Counted from the first letter of the stretch, positions 36,115 through 48,144 are shown. The stretch: DNA of 64,000 nucleotides from Profundibacterium mesophilum KAUST100406-0324 (GCF_009835145.1 NZ_APKE01000035.1:97157-161156), one strand, 5' to 3'. Program-made: numbers and translations. The notes: generated from the letters alone by a model not told the origin.

Positions 36115-36864
36115 TCAGAAGAACACGTCGGCGGCCGCGATGGAACGCGGACCGTCGGCGCAGTCGAGTATCAACTGCCCGGCAGGATCGATGGTGCGGA
36201 AGATGCCCTCGATCACCCCATCACCGGTGCGCGCGCTGATCGTCTCGCCGAGACGGGCGGCGGCACGGAGCCATTTTTCCCGGATCGGCTCGAAGCCCAG
36301 CCGCTCGAGGATGGCCTCCTCGGTCGCGTAGTGATCGGCCAACCGGGCGAGGAAGGCCTCCGGCGCGATGTTGCTCCCGCCCTGCCCCGTCAGCGACACC
36401 GGCGGGAAAGCGGCGTCCGGCTCGGCGACGGGGGCCTGCGCGAGATTGACGCCGATCCCGATGGCCAGCCAATCGACCTGGCCCCCACTGCCTGCAGATT
36501 CAAGCAAGATGCCCGCGATCTTGCCTCCATCGAGCAGCACGTCATTGGGCCACTTGGTCGCCAGCCGCGTGCGGTCGACCTCCAGGGCGAGGGTCTCGAA
36601 AAGCGCGTTCGCCGCGAGAAAGGAGCGCAGCGCGGCCCATCCGGGCACGCCGCCGGGGCGCATCACGAGCGTTGCGGAGAAATTGCCATCGGGGCTCGCC
36701 CAGGTGCGCCCCCGCCGGCCCCGCGCTGCCGTCTGGCGATGCGCCATGATCCATGTCGGCCGGTCCAGCTCCGGCGCGATCCGCGCGGCATAGGCATTCG
36801 TGCTGTCGACGCTGTCGAGCACGATCCGCTCGTAGCCCCGCGGAAAACCGCCCTCAGTTGACAA
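36115..36864 (-). CDS. birA: biotin--[acetyl-CoA-carboxylase] ligase
   Basis: BirA makes biotinyl-AMP and attaches biotin to carrier proteins such as AccB. The 249-residue protein has the catalytic loop [18 protein letters not shown] (residues about 49-66) and [19 protein letters not shown] near residue 103, then the small C-terminal SH3-like domain. It lacks the N-terminal DNA-binding domain of the E. coli protein, so it should not act as a repressor. The start is TTG at 36864, inside the end of nuoN (11-bp overlap), which makes its translation depend on nuoN. Confidence 0.93.
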   Translation of the reverse strand: MSTEGGFPRGYERIVLDSVDSTNAYAARIAPELDRPTWIMAHRQTAARGRRGRTWASPDGNFSATLVMRPGGVPGWAALRSFLAANALFETLALEVDRTRLATKWPNDVLLDGGKIAGILLESAGSGGQVDWLAIGIGVNLAQAPVAEPDAAFPPVSLTGQGGSNIAPEAFLARLADHYATEEAILERLGFEPIREKWLRAAARLGETISARTGDGVIEGIFRTIDPAGQLILDCADGPRSIAAADVFF

Positions 36865-38293
36865 GTGTCGCAGCGGCCAACGCGGCAGCTCCCTCGATCC
36901 CGAAGAGGTTGACGATGCCGAAAACCATCGCCGCCGCCGAGGCCATCAGGAAGCCCCACAGCACCCGCGATCCGCCCGTGTCGAGCGCCTCGGTCTCGGC
37001 GCCGAAATACATCAGGTAAATGATGCGCAGGTAGTAGAAAGCCGCGATCGCGGAGGCGATCACCCCCAGGATGGCGAGCCACCCGAGATCGGCCTGAACG
37101 GCGGCGCTCAGCACGTAGAACTTGCCGAAGAAGCCCAGAAGCGGCGGCACGCCGGCCATTGAGAACATCAAGACCAGCACCGCCAGCGCCTTCAGCGGTT
37201 CCTGCCGCGAATACATCGACAGCGCGGAGATGCGCACCACCGGGCGGCCGTCGCGCTCCATCCCGAGGATGAAGGCGAAGGTACCGATGTTCATCGTGAC
37301 GTAGATTGCCATGTAGACCAGCATCGCCTGCACGCCGTAGGCCGTGCCGCTCGCAAGGCCCATCAGCGCGAAGCCCATGTGATTGATCGAGCTGTAGGCC
37401 ATCAGACGCTTGATGTCGGTCTGCCCGATCGCCGCGATGGCGCCGAGGAACATCGAGGCCACGGAGAGCAGCGCCACGATCTGTTGCCAGTCGCCGACGA
37501 TCCCGCCGAAAGCGTCGTGAACGACCCGGGCAAAGAGCGCCATGGCCGCGACCTTCGGCGCGGTGGCGAAGACGGCCGTGACCGGTGTGGGCGAGCCCTC
37601 GTAGACATCCGGGGTCCACATGTGGAAGGGCGCGGCCGACACCTTGAAGGCAAGGCCGGAGGCGATGAAGACGAGACCGAAGAGCAGGCCGAGCGGCATG
37701 TCGCCCGCGGAAGCGGCAAGGAAGATCCCGTCAAAAAGGGTCGTTCCGGCAAAGCCGTAGGTCAGCGATGCCCCGTAGAGCAGCAGGCCCGAGCTGAGCG
37801 CGCCAAGGACGAAATACTTCAGGCCGGCCTCGGTGGATTTCACGCTGTCACGCCGCAGCGAGGCAACCACGTAGAGCGCGAGCGATTGCAGCTCGAGCCC
37901 CATGTAGAGGACCATCAGATCGCCGGCGCTGACCATGACCATCATGCCGACCACGGCAAGGGCGACGAGGAGCGGATACTCGAAGCGCAGAAGGCCGCGC
38001 CGCGCCATGTAGCCCTCGCTCATCACCAGAATGGAGGCGGCGCTGAGCAGGATCGTGACCTTCGCGAACCGCGAGAAGCCGTCATCCTTGAACGAGCCAC
38101 CGAAGGCCGCGAGGTCGTTCTGCCCCGAGAAACCGATCCATGCGGCGAGCAGCACGAAGACGCCGCCCGTCAGCCATGTCAGGAGCGGCCCGTGTTCGTC
38201 CTTGCCGGTATAGACCGCGCCGAGCAGCGCGACGAGCGCGTAGAAGGCGAGGACGAATTCCGGCAGGACGGTCGAGAAATCAGCAGAGGTCAT
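36854..38293 (-). CDS. nuoN: NADH-quinone oxidoreductase subunit N
   Basis: NuoN is one of three antiporter-like proton channels in the membrane arm of complex I. The 479-residue protein has about 14 hydrophobic segments. It carries the family sequence [21 protein letters not shown] with the key Lys and the region [20 protein letters not shown]. It starts four bases after the nuoM stop and runs into the birA start. Confidence 0.97.
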   Translation of the reverse strand: MTSADFSTVLPEFVLAFYALVALLGAVYTGKDEHGPLLTWLTGGVFVLLAAWIGFSGQNDLAAFGGSFKDDGFSRFAKVTILLSAASILVMSEGYMARRGLLRFEYPLLVALAVVGMMVMVSAGDLMVLYMGLELQSLALYVVASLRRDSVKSTEAGLKYFVLGALSSGLLLYGASLTYGFAGTTLFDGIFLAASAGDMPLGLLFGLVFIASGLAFKVSAAPFHMWTPDVYEGSPTPVTAVFATAPKVAAMALFARVVHDAFGGIVGDWQQIVALLSVASMFLGAIAAIGQTDIKRLMAYSSINHMGFALMGLASGTAYGVQAMLVYMAIYVTMNIGTFAFILGMERDGRPVVRISALSMYSRQEPLKALAVLVLMFSMAGVPPLLGFFGKFYVLSAAVQADLGWLAILGVIASAIAAFYYLRIIYLMYFGAETEALDTGGSRVLWGFLMASAAAMVFGIVNLFGIEGAAALAAATLVN

Positions 38294-38297
38294 GCGC

Positions 38298-39842
38298 TCA
38301 CTCGTGGGCTTGGGCGACAGTGGTGGCCTCGGCCTCGGCCTGCGCGGTGCGAACCTCGTTCAGCAAGGCGGAGACGGAGGGGCCGATCCTGTCGGTGACA
38401 AGGCTGGGATAGACACCCAGAAGGATGGTCATGACCGCGAGGGGCGCGAAGATCCAGCGCTCGCGGGCGGTCATGTCGGTGATGGATTTGAGAGATTCCT
38501 TGATCAGGTCGCCAAGCACCACGCGGCGGTAGAGCCAGAGCGCGTAGGCCGCCGAGAGGATCACGCCGAGCGTCGCGACCGATGCGACCCAGGTGTTGAC
38601 CTGGAACATGCCCATCAGGGTCAGGAACTCGCCCACGAAGCCGGACGTGCCGGGCAGCCCGACATTGGCCATGGTGAAGAGCAGGAAGACCGCGGCATAG
38701 GCCGGCATCCTGTTCACGAGGCCGCCATAGGCATCGATGTCACGCGTATGCATCCGGTCATAGATCACGCCGACGCACAGGAAGAGCGCGCCGGAGATGA
38801 AGCCGTGGCTGATCATCTGGAAGATCGCGCCGTCGATCCCCTGCTGCGTCGCGGTGAAGATACCGGCCGTGACATAGCCCATATGCGCGATGGAGCTGTA
38901 GGCGATCAGCTTTTTCATGTCCGTCTGCGCGAGGGCCACGAGCGAGGTGTAGACGATGGCGATCGCGCTCAGCCACAGAACGAGCGGTGCGAGCAGGTCG
39001 GAGGCGACGGGGAACATCGGCAGGCTGAAGCGGAGGAAGCCGTAGCCGCCGAGCTTCAGCAAGATCGCCGCCAGCACGACGGAGCCCGCGGTCGGCGCCT
39101 GAACATGTGCATCGGGAAGCCAGGTATGGACGGGCCACATCGGCATCTTGACCGCGAAACTGGCGAAGAAGGCAAGCCACAGGATCGTCTGCAGGCCGCC
39201 GGCCACGTGCAGGCCGAAGAGCGTGAAGCCGTCGCTTGCGAAGCTGTGCGCCAGCAGGGCCGGAATGTCGGTCGTTCCCGCGTCGACATACATGGCGATC
39301 ATCGCCACCAACATCAGGACCGAGCCGAGGAAGGTGTAGAGGAAGAACTTGAACGCGGCGTAGATGCGCTCCTTGCCGCCCCAGATACCGATGATGAGGA
39401 ACATCGGGATCAGGCCCGCCTCGAAGAAGAGGTAGAAGAGAACGAGGTCCAGCGCCATGAACACGCCCAGCATCAAGGTTTCGAGCACGAGGAAGGCGAT
39501 CATGTATTCCTTGACCCGGACCTTCACGTCCCAGCAGCTCAGGATGACGAGCGGCATCAGGAAGGTGGTCAGCATGACGAAGAGCACGCTGATCCCGTCG
39601 ACGCCCATCTTGTAGTTGAGGCCGAGGATCCACTCCGCCTCCTCGACGAACTGGAAGCCCGTATCGGCCGCGTCGAAGCCCGCGAGGATGAAGAGCGACA
39701 GCACGAAACTGGCGCTGGTCGCGATCAGCGCCAGCCACTTGGCATTCGCGCGCGCGGCATCGTCATCGCCGCGCAGGAACAGCGCGAGGATCGCGGCGCC
39801 CACCAGCGGGATGAAGGTGACGATCGAGAGCAGACTGTCCAT
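38298..39842 (-). CDS. nuoM: NADH-quinone oxidoreductase subunit M
   Basis: NuoM is the middle antiporter-like subunit of the membrane arm. The 514-residue protein has about 14 hydrophobic segments, the helix-5 Glu region ([21 protein letters not shown], abridged), [19 protein letters not shown] with the proton-path Lys, and [19 protein letters not shown]. It follows nuoL directly with no spacer. Confidence 0.97.
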   Translation of the reverse strand: MDSLLSIVTFIPLVGAAILALFLRGDDDAARANAKWLALIATSASFVLSLFILAGFDAADTGFQFVEEAEWILGLNYKMGVDGISVLFVMLTTFLMPLVILSCWDVKVRVKEYMIAFLVLETLMLGVFMALDLVLFYLFFEAGLIPMFLIIGIWGGKERIYAAFKFFLYTFLGSVLMLVAMIAMYVDAGTTDIPALLAHSFASDGFTLFGLHVAGGLQTILWLAFFASFAVKMPMWPVHTWLPDAHVQAPTAGSVVLAAILLKLGGYGFLRFSLPMFPVASDLLAPLVLWLSAIAIVYTSLVALAQTDMKKLIAYSSIAHMGYVTAGIFTATQQGIDGAIFQMISHGFISGALFLCVGVIYDRMHTRDIDAYGGLVNRMPAYAAVFLLFTMANVGLPGTSGFVGEFLTLMGMFQVNTWVASVATLGVILSAAYALWLYRRVVLGDLIKESLKSITDMTARERWIFAPLAVMTILLGVYPSLVTDRIGPSVSALLNEVRTAQAEAEATTVAQAHE

Positions 39843-42080
39843 TTAGTGCGCCCCTCCGCTGAGCGTCATCCAGGTGATGAGGATCGCGATGCCGAGCACC
39901 ATCGCGAAGGCGTAGTGAAAGAGGTAGCCGCTCTGCGCCCTGCCAGCGAGGCGGGCGAGAAAGGGAATGATTCCGAGCGCAAGGCCGTTGATCCCGCCAT
40001 CGATGATCTTGCCATCGCCGCGCCGCCACAGGAGGCCGCCGAGCGCCTTGACGGGGCGCACGATGAGAACGTCGTAGAGCTCGTCGAAATACCACTTGTT
40101 GAGCAGGAAGAGGTAAAGCGGCCGCTGGTTCTCTGCGATCTTGCCCGGAAGGTCGGGGCGGCGGATATACATCACGTATGCGCCCACGAAGCCCAGGAGC
40201 ATCGCGATGAACGGGGCGATCTTTACGGGGAGCGGCGCGTGGTGCGCCGCATCGAGCACATCATTGCCGGGCGCCATGTAGATCGCGCCGCTGCCCGTCC
40301 AGCCCTCTGCCGCCGCGCCATGCGCGTCTTCGGCGCTGGCGTGATCGGTCGCGGTCTGTGCCGGCTCGGCCACGGCGCCGAGTGCGGCTTCGACATCGCC
40401 CTCGGCGAGTTCCGCCACGGCGGCCGATGCGCCGGCGCCATGATCCTCGCCCGGCGCGACGCCGAGCGCCGCTTGCGCGTCTTCGCCGTGATCATCACCG
40501 CCAGCCGCTTCGCCATGGGCGCCGGCGCTCTGCTCGCCATGCACAGCTTCGATACCGAAGAAGCGGTTAACCTGCTCGTGCGAGCCGAAGAAGGCACCCG
40601 ACCAGACCATGCCCGAGAAGATCGCGCCGATCGCCAGAACCCCCAGCGGGACGAGCATGACGGTCGGGCTTTCATGCGCACTGGCATGCGCTTTCTTGTT
40701 GCCGCGCGGCGTGCCGTAGAAGGTGAGGAACATGAGGCGCCAGCTGTAGAAGCTGGTGAACATCGCGGAGATGACCAGCAGCCAGAAGGCATATGCGCCC
40801 GGCCCGGACATCGCGCCCCAGGCGCTCTCGATGATCGCGTCCTTGCTCAGGAAGCCCGCAAAGCCGATCCCGGTCAGCGGGATGCCGACACCGGTGATGG
40901 CCAGGGTTCCGATCATCATCGCCCAGAAGGTATAAGGCATCTTCTTTCGCAGGCCGCCATAGTTCCGCATGTCCTGCTCGTGATGCATCCCGTGGATGAC
41001 CGAGCCTGCACCAAGGAACAGCATCGCCTTGAAGAAGGCATGCGTCAGGAGGTGGAACATCGCAGCCGAATAGACGCCCACGCCGGCGGCGACGAACATG
41101 TAGCCGAGCTGCGAGCAGGTCGAATAGGCGATGACACGCTTGATGTCCGTCTGCACCAGACCGACGGTCGCGGCGAAGAATGCGGTGGTCGCCCCGAGCA
41201 CGGTGATGAAGGCCGTCGCGTTCGGCGCGAATTCCATCAGCGGCGACATGCGCACCACCAGAAAGACGCCGGCTGTGACCATCGTCGCGGCATGGATGAG
41301 CGCCGAGACCGGGGTCGGGCCCTCCATCGCGTCCGGCAGCCAGGTGTGCAGCAGCAGCTGCGCCGACTTGCCCATCGCGCCCACGAAGAGAAGGAAAGCC
41401 ACGACCTCGGCCGCGTTCCACTCGGTCCAGAGGAATTCGAGCTCGGTTTGCGCGATCTGCGGAGCCGCCGCGAAGATCACGTCGAAGCTGATCGAATCCA
41501 CGAGGAAGAAGAGCGCGAAGATGCCGAGGGCGAAGCCGAAATCGCCGACACGGTTGACCACGAAGGCCTTGATTGCCGCCGCGTTCGCCGAAGGCTTGCG
41601 GTAATAGAAGCCGATCAGCAGGTAGGAGGCGACGCCGACGCCTTCCCAGCCGAAGAACATCTGCACCAGGTTGTCCGCCGTCACCAGCATCAGCATCGCG
41701 AAGGTGAAGAAGGACAGGTAGGCAAAGAAGCGCGGCCGGTAGCTCTCTCCGGGGCGGAAATTCTCGTCATGCGCCATGTAGCCGAAGCTGTAGAGATGCA
41801 CGAGGCTGGAGACGGTGGTGATGACGATCAGCATGATCGCCGTTAGCCGGTCGAGCCGGATCGCCCAGTCGGTGCTCAGCGAGCCACTCTCGATCCAGCG
41901 CAGAATCTGGATATGCTCAATCTCGGTATCGAGGGTGAAGAACACGATCCAGGACAGGAATGCCGAAAGCATAAGCAGACCGGTCGCGGTCCATTGGGCG
42001 GCCTTCTCGCCGATCACGCGCCAGGCGAAGCCGCAGATCAGCGCGCCCAGCAAGGGGGCGAAGAGGATGATCGTTGCCAT
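39843..42080 (-). CDS. nuoL: NADH-quinone oxidoreductase subunit L, with a ~95-residue His/Glu/Ala-rich insertion
   Basis: NuoL is the distal proton-pumping subunit, with the long lateral helix that runs along the membrane arm. The protein is 745 residues, longer than usual (about 610-720). Core features are present: [34 protein letters not shown] (abridged), [20 protein letters not shown]. Between the helix ending [12 protein letters not shown] and the later [18 protein letters not shown] lies a low-complexity stretch (about residues 508-602) rich in Ala, Glu, Gly, Asp and His. It keeps the frame and is probably a flexible loop at the membrane surface. The stop is one base before the nuoM start. 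Confidence 0.95.
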   Translation of the reverse strand: MATIILFAPLLGALICGFAWRVIGEKAAQWTATGLLMLSAFLSWIVFFTLDTEIEHIQILRWIESGSLSTDWAIRLDRLTAIMLIVITTVSSLVHLYSFGYMAHDENFRPGESYRPRFFAYLSFFTFAMLMLVTADNLVQMFFGWEGVGVASYLLIGFYYRKPSANAAAIKAFVVNRVGDFGFALGIFALFFLVDSISFDVIFAAAPQIAQTELEFLWTEWNAAEVVAFLLFVGAMGKSAQLLLHTWLPDAMEGPTPVSALIHAATMVTAGVFLVVRMSPLMEFAPNATAFITVLGATTAFFAATVGLVQTDIKRVIAYSTCSQLGYMFVAAGVGVYSAAMFHLLTHAFFKAMLFLGAGSVIHGMHHEQDMRNYGGLRKKMPYTFWAMMIGTLAITGVGIPLTGIGFAGFLSKDAIIESAWGAMSGPGAYAFWLLVISAMFTSFYSWRLMFLTFYGTPRGNKKAHASAHESPTVMLVPLGVLAIGAIFSGMVWSGAFFGSHEQVNRFFGIEAVHGEQSAGAHGEAAGGDDHGEDAQAALGVAPGEDHGAGASAAVAELAEGDVEAALGAVAEPAQTATDHASAEDAHGAAAEGWTGSGAIYMAPGNDVLDAAHHAPLPVKIAPFIAMLLGFVGAYVMYIRRPDLPGKIAENQRPLYLFLLNKWYFDELYDVLIVRPVKALGGLLWRRGDGKIIDGGINGLALGIIPFLARLAGRAQSGYLFHYAFAMVLGIAILITWMTLSGGAH

Positions 42081-42084
42081 GCTG

Positions 42085-42390
42085 TCAGCCTTTCATCACG
42101 TTGACGTCTTCAACGTCGATGGTGCCGCGGTTGCGGAAGAAGCAGACCAGGATCGCAAGGCCGATCGCCGCCTCGGCGGCCGCGACGGTCAGCACGAAAA
42201 GGGTGAAGACCTGGCCCACGAGATCGTTCAGGAATGCCGAGAACGCGACGAAATTGATGTTCACCGCGAGGAGCATCAGCTCAATCGACATCAGGATGAT
42301 GATGACGTTCTTGCGGTTCAGAAACAGTCCGAAGATGCCGATCACGAAGAGCGCGGCGGCGACGGTCAGGTAATGCTCTAATCCAATCAT
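42085..42390 (-). CDS. nuoK: NADH-quinone oxidoreductase subunit K
   Basis: A 101-residue subunit with three transmembrane helices (ND4L). The two buried Glu of the proton path are in helix 2 and 3 regions: [14 protein letters not shown] and [13 protein letters not shown]. It lies between nuoJ and nuoL, five bases before nuoL. Confidence 0.97.
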   Translation of the reverse strand: MIGLEHYLTVAAALFVIGIFGLFLNRKNVIIILMSIELMLLAVNINFVAFSAFLNDLVGQVFTLFVLTVAAAEAAIGLAILVCFFRNRGTIDVEDVNVMKG

Positions 42391-42454
42391 GCTGGGCTCC
42401 GGTCGGAATGACCCGCGGTGATGCCGCGGCGGTTTTGGGGTGCCGGGCGCGGGG

Positions 42455-43069
42455 TCAAAGCCCCTGCCCCGGTTTCACGTCGCGCAGTTCGAGCGCCTTG
42501 GCAGGATCGCGGTACATCTGCGCGAGGACATCCTGCCGTTTCACGTCGCTGCGGTGGCGCAGCGTCAGGACGATCGCCCCGATCATCGCGACGAGCAGGA
42601 TGAGCCCGGCGAGCTGGAAGAGGAGAATGTAGTCGTCGTAGAGGATCCGGCCGAGAAGCTGCGTGTTATGCGCGGTGTCGTATTCGAGCGGAACGGCGGC
42701 GCGCAGATCGCCCGCGATCGGCGAGACTTGCCAGACACCGAAAGCGATCGCCAGCTGCATCAGGATGATGACACCGATCAGGAGGGCGAGCGGCATGTAT
42801 TTCGCCATCTCGCCCTTGAGCTCGGCGAAATCCACGTCGAGCATCATGACCACGAACAAGAAGAGCACGGCGACCGCGCCCACATAGACGATGACAAGGA
42901 GCATTGCGACGAATTCGGCCCCGACGAGCACGAAGAGCCCCGCCGATCCCAGGAAGGAGAGGATGAGCCACAGCACGGAATGCACCGGGTTGCGGCTGAT
43001 CACCGTCAGGAGCCCTCCGGCAACCACCGTGATGGCGAAAAGGTAGAATGCGAAATCGGCGGGGCCCAT
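42455..43069 (-). CDS. nuoJ: NADH-quinone oxidoreductase subunit J
   Basis: A 204-residue membrane subunit (ND6) with five predicted helices. The ATG at 43069 gives the family start [19 protein letters not shown]; the open frame upstream belongs to the nuoI region in another frame. The third helix has the pi-bulge region [19 protein letters not shown], which rearranges during catalysis. The hydrophilic C-terminus ([18 protein letters not shown]) is about 30 residues. A 64-bp gap separates it from nuoK. Confidence 0.96.
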   Translation of the reverse strand: MGPADFAFYLFAITVVAGGLLTVISRNPVHSVLWLILSFLGSAGLFVLVGAEFVAMLLVIVYVGAVAVLFLFVVMMLDVDFAELKGEMAKYMPLALLIGVIILMQLAIAFGVWQVSPIAGDLRAAVPLEYDTAHNTQLLGRILYDDYILLFQLAGLILLVAMIGAIVLTLRHRSDVKRQDVLAQMYRDPAKALELRDVKPGQGL

Positions 43070-43104
43070 GATCTTGTCCTTCGGTCCAGTCCAGCTTGCA
43101 ACGC

Positions 43105-43599
43105 TCAGCGGTAGGGCGCGTCGATCTCGAGATTGCGCGCGATCTCGGCTTCCCAGCGTTCGCCATTCTCGAGAAGCTTGGTCTTGTCGTAATAGAGCTC
43201 TTCGCGGGTCTCGGTGGAGAACTCGAAATTGGGGCCCTCGACGATCGCATCCACCGGACAGGCCTCCTGGCAGAAGCCGCAATAGATGCATTTCGTCATG
43301 TCGATGTCGTAGCGCGTGGTGCGGCGGCTGCCATCGCTGCGCGGCTCGGCGTCGATGGTGATCGCCTGCGCGGGACAGATCGCCTCGCAAAGCTTGCAGG
43401 CGATGCACCGCTCCTCGCCGTTGGGATAGCGCCGCAGCGCGTGCTCGCCGCGAAAGCGCGGGCTGAGCGGCCCTTTTTCATGCGGGTAGTTCAACGTCGC
43501 CTTGGGCTTGAAGAAATACTTCAGGCCGAGGCCGAGCCCCTTGAAGAAGTCGGCGAGGAGGAAGTAGCGCCCGGCGCGGGCATAATCGATCTGCGTCAT
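43105..43599 (-). CDS. nuoI: NADH-quinone oxidoreductase subunit I (two 4Fe-4S clusters)
   Basis: NuoI passes electrons from NuoG to NuoB through clusters N6a and N6b. The 164-residue protein has the two ferredoxin motifs [16 protein letters not shown] and [16 protein letters not shown], and the amphipathic N-terminus that lies on the membrane arm. It starts within the stop of nuoH (ATGA). Confidence 0.98.
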   Translation of the reverse strand: MTQIDYARAGRYFLLADFFKGLGLGLKYFFKPKATLNYPHEKGPLSPRFRGEHALRRYPNGEERCIACKLCEAICPAQAITIDAEPRSDGSRRTTRYDIDMTKCIYCGFCQEACPVDAIVEGPNFEFSTETREELYYDKTKLLENGERWEAEIARNLEIDAPYR

Positions 43600-44987
43600 C
43601 TTGCGGCCCTTTCCAGAACCCTGTTCAGAAGCGCGTCGCGCGCGGGTGCGGGATGCGCGGCGCGGAATTCATCGTGGCGCGGGGTGGTGCCCGACCCTGC
43701 CCCGGCGCAGAGCACCAGCGTGTCGAGGGCGGCGAAGCGCGCGGCGGCCTCTTGCGGGATGGCCCAGCCGCCGGCGAGCGCCCGTTCCATGGCCTCGGCG
43801 GCACCGTCATAGGCATCGGCGACGGGCACGAAGGCACCGGGCGCGGGCCGGTTGGTGATGACGCTGTCATCCTCCAGGAGGGCCGCGCGGTCATCTGTGC
43901 CGAGCGGCGCCACGAAGTCGGCGCGCGCCTCGGCGCATTCGGGCAGGATCGTGGTGTCGTCCCAGCGGGCATAGGCACCGCCGAAGAGGCCGAAATGCGC
44001 AAGGAAGGCGACCAGAACGACCCAGGCCAGCGAGAACGGCAGGAAGACCTTCCAGCCAAGGCGCATCAGCTGGTCATAGCGGTAGCGCGGGACCACGGCC
44101 TTCACCAATGCGAAGAGGAAGAAGATGACGAGCATCTTGATCATCATCCACAGGATGCCATCCGGCAGGAACGGCAGGGGCGAGAGCCAGCCGCCGAAGA
44201 ACAGGATCACCATCAGCGCGCAGAGGAAGACGATGGCGGTGTATTCGCCGATCATGAAGAGCAGGAAGGGCGTCGAGCTGTATTCGACCTGGTAGCCGGC
44301 GACCAGCTCCGATTCGGCCTCGGGAAGGTCGAAGGGCGGGCGGTTCGTCTCGGCGAGTGCCGAGATGAAGAACAGGAAGACCATCGGGAAATGCGGCAGC
44401 CAGTACCAGCTGAAGAGACCCCAGCCCCCGTCCTGCGCATGGACGATCTGGCTCAGGTTCAGCGATCCGGTCGACAGGATGACGCCAACGAGGATGAGGC
44501 CGATCGAAACCTCGTAGGAGATCATCTGCGCCGCCGAGCGCAAGCTCCCCAGGAAGGGATATTTCGAGTTCGACGCCCAGCCACCCATGATCACGCCGTA
44601 GACCTCGAGCGAGGAGATGGCGAAGATGTAGAGGATCGCGACGTTCAGGTCGGCCAGAACCCAGCCATCGTTGAACGGCATCACCGCCCACAGGATGAGC
44701 GGCAGCGTGAAGGCGGCGATGGGCGCGAGGAAGAACACCGTCCTGTCGGCACCGGCCGGCACGACGATCTCCTTGAGAATGTACTTCAGGAAGTCGGCGA
44801 AGGATTGCAGCAGGCCGAAGATGCCGACCACGTTGGGGCCCCTGCGCATCTGCACGGCCGCCCAGACCTTGCGATCGGCGTAGAGGAGAAAGGCCATGCT
44901 GACCAGCAGCATCACCGTCACCAGAAGCGCCTGACCGAGCGTGAGCAGGGCGATGCCGGTATTGGTCTGGGTAAAGAATTCAGCCAT
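43596..44987 (-). CDS. nuoH: NADH-quinone oxidoreductase subunit H with a 119-residue C-terminal extension
   Basis: NuoH (ND1) forms part of the quinone chamber. The first ~344 residues are standard, with eight to nine helices, [17 protein letters not shown] near the N-terminus and [20 protein letters not shown] in the quinone-site loop (abridged). The usual protein ends near [10 protein letters not shown]. Here it continues for 119 residues ([14 protein letters not shown] onward), hydrophilic, Ala-rich, with segments [18 protein letters not shown] and [19 protein letters not shown]. The frame runs cleanly into the nuoI start by an ATGA overlap, so this is not obvious read-through. The extension resembles nothing I can name. 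Confidence 0.95.
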   Translation of the reverse strand: MAEFFTQTNTGIALLTLGQALLVTVMLLVSMAFLLYADRKVWAAVQMRRGPNVVGIFGLLQSFADFLKYILKEIVVPAGADRTVFFLAPIAAFTLPLILWAVMPFNDGWVLADLNVAILYIFAISSLEVYGVIMGGWASNSKYPFLGSLRSAAQMISYEVSIGLILVGVILSTGSLNLSQIVHAQDGGWGLFSWYWLPHFPMVFLFFISALAETNRPPFDLPEAESELVAGYQVEYSSTPFLLFMIGEYTAIVFLCALMVILFFGGWLSPLPFLPDGILWMMIKMLVIFFLFALVKAVVPRYRYDQLMRLGWKVFLPFSLAWVVLVAFLAHFGLFGGAYARWDDTTILPECAEARADFVAPLGTDDRAALLEDDSVITNRPAPGAFVPVADAYDGAAEAMERALAGGWAIPQEAAARFAALDTLVLCAGAGSGTTPRHDEFRAAHPAPARDALLNRVLERAAR

Positions 44988-44993
44988 CGATCC

Positions 44994-45386
44994 TCACACC
45001 GTCGGTATTTCATTCTCGGCGCAGGTGGCCACGACGACTTCGGCGTCGAGCGTCTTTGCCCCCTGCGGTAGCGCTGGCGAGATGGTGTAAACCGCATCTC
45101 CCCGCCAAATGCCACCCTCTTCGTCTACATTCGTACGCAAGTGGCGCGCAAATCCATATCCCCGGATCAGGGTGTATTGCGCCGCCGCGCATTCGGCATA
45201 GGCGGCAACGTCGGCCGCCGATCCCGCACCCTCCATCTCGACGAGGAAATTCACCAGATCGCCATCGAGCAGCCGCGTCTGCACCCCGTGATAGAGCGGC
45301 GGCGCCGCCTCGCCGGCGGGCGGTGCGTGCGGCGCCGCGGCGCAGCCCGCGAGGATAAGCGAGGCCGCCCCCGCCGCGCATCTCAT
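44994..45386 (-). CDS. small lipoprotein encoded between nuoG and nuoH
   Basis: A 130-residue protein with a lipoprotein signal ending LILAGC (Cys about residue 15). The mature part is compact, with AAYAECAAAQYTLIRGYGFARH and a C-terminal VYTISPALPQGAKTLDAE...CAENEIPTV that keeps two Cys. It looks like the periplasmic proteins found at this place in Rhodobacteraceae nuo operons. The function is unknown. It starts ten bases after nuoG and ends six bases before nuoH. Confidence 0.75.
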   Translation of the reverse strand: MRCAAGAASLILAGCAAAPHAPPAGEAAPPLYHGVQTRLLDGDLVNFLVEMEGAGSAADVAAYAECAAAQYTLIRGYGFARHLRTNVDEEGGIWRGDAVYTISPALPQGAKTLDAEVVVATCAENEIPTV

Positions 45387-45396
45387 CGCGCTGGCC

Positions 45397-47403
45397 TCAT
45401 TCCGCGGCCAGGGACGTTCCGGCGCGGGCTTTCGCTCCGGCGCTGAGCTCGGCCATCAGCTGGCTCGCTCGCGCGATCGGGTTGGTGAGGTAGTGGTCGC
45501 GCACCGAGACGGAGAATTCGCCCTCGCCGAGCGTTCCCTGCTCGACGGCGGACCAGTCATTCTCGGCCACCTGGTCGAGCTTGCCCAGATGCGGCTGCGC
45601 CTTGATCAGCGCGCGCCGAAGCGCCGCGATGGAATCGAATGGCAGAACCGAACCCATCTCCCCCGAAAGCGCGCGCAGGATGGCCCAGTTCTCCTTGGCC
45701 TCGCCCGGAGGGAAGCTGGCACGGAGGGCGAGTTGCGGCCGGCCTTCGGTGTTCACGAAGAGACCCTGCTCCTCGGTATAGGCCGCACCCGGAAGGATGA
45801 TGTCGGCGCGGTGCGCGCCCCTGTCGCCATGGCTGCCTTGATAGATGACGAACTTACCGGCCGGGATCTCGACCTCGTCGGCGCCCAGGTTGTAGATCAC
45901 GTCCGCGGCGGAGATGTCGGACATGCCGTTCGGCGCAGTGCAGCCCACATCCATCGCCCCGACGCGGCCAGCGGCCCCGTGCAGGACGAGGAACTTGCCG
46001 CCGAGTGCCTCTGCGAGCGCCATCGCGTGCCCGAGGATCCCGGCCCCGTCGCCGCCCCGAAGCGCCCCCTGCCCCACGATGACGACCGCGTTCTCGGTCT
46101 GCTGCGCGCCGCTCAGCGCGTCCGCGAGGGCTTTGCGGCCCGTACCGTGGTGCTCGTAATCATAGGTCAGATCGACCGCGGGTCCGATCAGCCCGATATC
46201 GGCGCCGCGCAGCCAGGCCTTGCGCAGGCGCGCGTTGAGCACCGGCGCCTCGCTGCGCGGATCGGTCCCGATCAGGATGACTTGCGCGGCGCTGTCCAGA
46301 TCCTCGATCCGGGCGGTCCCGACATAGGCAGAGCGGTTGCCGGCGGGCAGCCACGCGCCGTCGGTCCGGCATTCGACTCGCCCGCCCGCACCGGTGATCA
46401 GCTCCTTGAGCGCATAGGCCGCCTCGGTGGGCACCAGATCGCCCACGAGGCCGGCGACCGTCTTGTCCTTCATCGCCGCGGCAGCGGCCGAAAGCGCCTC
46501 GGGCCAGCTGGCGGGGCGCAGTTTGCCATTCTCGCGGATATAGGGCTTGTCGAGCCGCTGCCGGCGCAAACCGTCCCAGACGAAACGCGTCTTGTCGGAG
46601 ATCCACTCCTCGTTCACGCCGTCATGGTTGCGCGGCAGGATGCGCATCACTTCGCGGCCCTTGGTATCGACGCGGATGTTCGAGCCGAGCGCGTCCATCA
46701 CGTCGATCGTCTCGGTCTTGGTCAGCTCCCAAGGGCGGGCGGTGAAGGCGTAGGGCTTGGAGGTCAGCGCGCCGACGGGGCACAGGTCGATGATGTTGCC
46801 CTGCATCTCCGAATCGAGCGTGGCGCCGAGATACGAGGTGATCTCCGAATCCTCGCCGCGCCCCGTCTGACCCAGCTCGGGAATGCCAGCCACCTCGGTG
46901 ATGAACCGCACGCAGCGGGTGCAGGAGATGCAGCGTGTCATATGCGTGCCGACCAAGGGTCCCAGATCGAGATTGGCCACCGCCCGCTTGGGCTCGCGGT
47001 AGCGCGAGAAATCGACACCGTAGGCCATCGCCTGGTCCTGCAGGTCGCACTCGCCGCCCTGATCGCAAATCGGGCAATCGAGCGGGTGGTTGATGAGCAG
47101 GAACTCCATCACCCCCTCGCGGGCCTTCTTGACCATCGGCGAATTGGTACGGACTTCGGGCGGCGCGCCCTCGGGACCCGGACGCAGGTCGCGCACCTGC
47201 ATGGCGCAGGACGCGGCGGGCTTGGGCGGGCCGCCGACCACCTCGACGAGACACATGCGGCAGTTGCCAGCGATCGAAAGCCGTTCGTGATAGCAAAAGC
47301 GCGGGATCTCGATGCCCGCTTCCTCGCAGGCCTGGATCAGCGTCATGGCGGGATCGACCTCGATCTCGCGCCCGTCGATGATGATCTTGCGCAGCTCGCT
47401 CAT
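45397..47403 (-). CDS. nuoG: NADH-quinone oxidoreductase subunit G (Fe-S protein)
   Basis: NuoG is the large peripheral-arm subunit with clusters N1b, N4 and N5. The 668-residue protein has the 2Fe-2S domain ([20 protein letters not shown], abridged), the [14 protein letters not shown] region, a His/Cys segment [15 protein letters not shown] and the 4Fe-4S motif [15 protein letters not shown]. The molybdopterin-like C-terminal domain is present but inactive as in the family. The length matches alphaproteobacterial NuoG rather than the longer E. coli form. Confidence 0.97.
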   Translation of the reverse strand: MSELRKIIIDGREIEVDPAMTLIQACEEAGIEIPRFCYHERLSIAGNCRMCLVEVVGGPPKPAASCAMQVRDLRPGPEGAPPEVRTNSPMVKKAREGVMEFLLINHPLDCPICDQGGECDLQDQAMAYGVDFSRYREPKRAVANLDLGPLVGTHMTRCISCTRCVRFITEVAGIPELGQTGRGEDSEITSYLGATLDSEMQGNIIDLCPVGALTSKPYAFTARPWELTKTETIDVMDALGSNIRVDTKGREVMRILPRNHDGVNEEWISDKTRFVWDGLRRQRLDKPYIRENGKLRPASWPEALSAAAAAMKDKTVAGLVGDLVPTEAAYALKELITGAGGRVECRTDGAWLPAGNRSAYVGTARIEDLDSAAQVILIGTDPRSEAPVLNARLRKAWLRGADIGLIGPAVDLTYDYEHHGTGRKALADALSGAQQTENAVVIVGQGALRGGDGAGILGHAMALAEALGGKFLVLHGAAGRVGAMDVGCTAPNGMSDISAADVIYNLGADEVEIPAGKFVIYQGSHGDRGAHRADIILPGAAYTEEQGLFVNTEGRPQLALRASFPPGEAKENWAILRALSGEMGSVLPFDSIAALRRALIKAQPHLGKLDQVAENDWSAVEQGTLGEGEFSVSVRDHYLTNPIARASQLMAELSAGAKARAGTSLAAE

Positions 47404-47577
47404 GGCTGTCTCCCGTCCGTGGCAGAGCCGCCGCTCCGCGCCAAATGCCGGGGCTGGCGCATGGCCGCCCCCGCTGCTGTCTTGCCGCAGCCACCTCCGG
47501 AGTTCAACGGCGTTGTTGTCAAACGGGCCTCGGGGGGCCGGTAGAACTCACGCCTGCGGAACCGCGCCCCCCGGTGC

Positions 47578-47979
47578 TCAGTCGCCTTTCAGAAGGCGTC
47601 CCGCGGCGCTGTCGGCGGCGATCTCCTCGCGGCCCACGGCGCAATATCCCTCGGGCTTGCCCGGAACCGCACCGCGCCCGCGCAGATCATCGCGGATGAC
47701 CGCCCTGAGCTTTTCCTTCTCGGCCTTGTTATCCGTCAGGGCCGATATCTCATCGCGGCTGTAGCCGGCATCGCGGGCATAGCCCTCGAGGGATTTAAGG
47801 TAGGTCCACGCGCGGATCATGCGCGGCGAGATGGAGGGGCAATTCTTGCGAACCTCGTCCGCGAGGCCGATGGCATAGAAGCCCGATCTGACGGTCTCGT
47901 TCTGATGCAATGGCGGTTTTGCAAAAGCCGGCGCCGCCAGGGCGCCAAGCATTGCAGCGAGTATGACTGTTCTGGGCAT
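47578..47979 (-). CDS. DUF5333-type exported protein in the nuo operon
   Basis: A 133-residue protein with a signal peptide (AAMLGALAAPAFA-KP) and a small helical mature part: ETVRSGFYAIGLADEVRKNC, SPRMIRAWTYLKSLEGYA and a second Cys in PEGYCAVGREEI. The two Cys may pair. It resembles the DUF5333 family seen in this position in Rhodobacteraceae. No function is known. A 174-bp gap separates it from nuoG, larger than most gaps in the operon. Confidence 0.75.
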   Translation of the reverse strand: MPRTVILAAMLGALAAPAFAKPPLHQNETVRSGFYAIGLADEVRKNCPSISPRMIRAWTYLKSLEGYARDAGYSRDEISALTDNKAEKEKLRAVIRDDLRGRGAVPGKPEGYCAVGREEIAADSAAGRLLKGD

Positions 47980-48144
47980 GCGGTCACTCCTGTGATCATG
48001 CGATCCTGGATCGTCCCGTGGATCTGGGGACGGCTCGCTGCCATTTCATCCCCTGCTAGCCGGGAGATCAATGGGCCGGCGCCTTGCCGCACGCGAGCGT
48101 GAAGTCATGAGCGCCGCGCCGCCCGCCTCCGGCAAAGACGCGCC

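Noticed and set aside
38292..41846. A 1184-codon open frame on the plus strand opposite nuoM and nuoL.
   Set aside because: It is the complement of two very hydrophobic, high-GC genes; the product is an implausible Glu/Asp/His/Arg-rich string with no family signs, while the minus strand encodes clear NuoM and NuoL.
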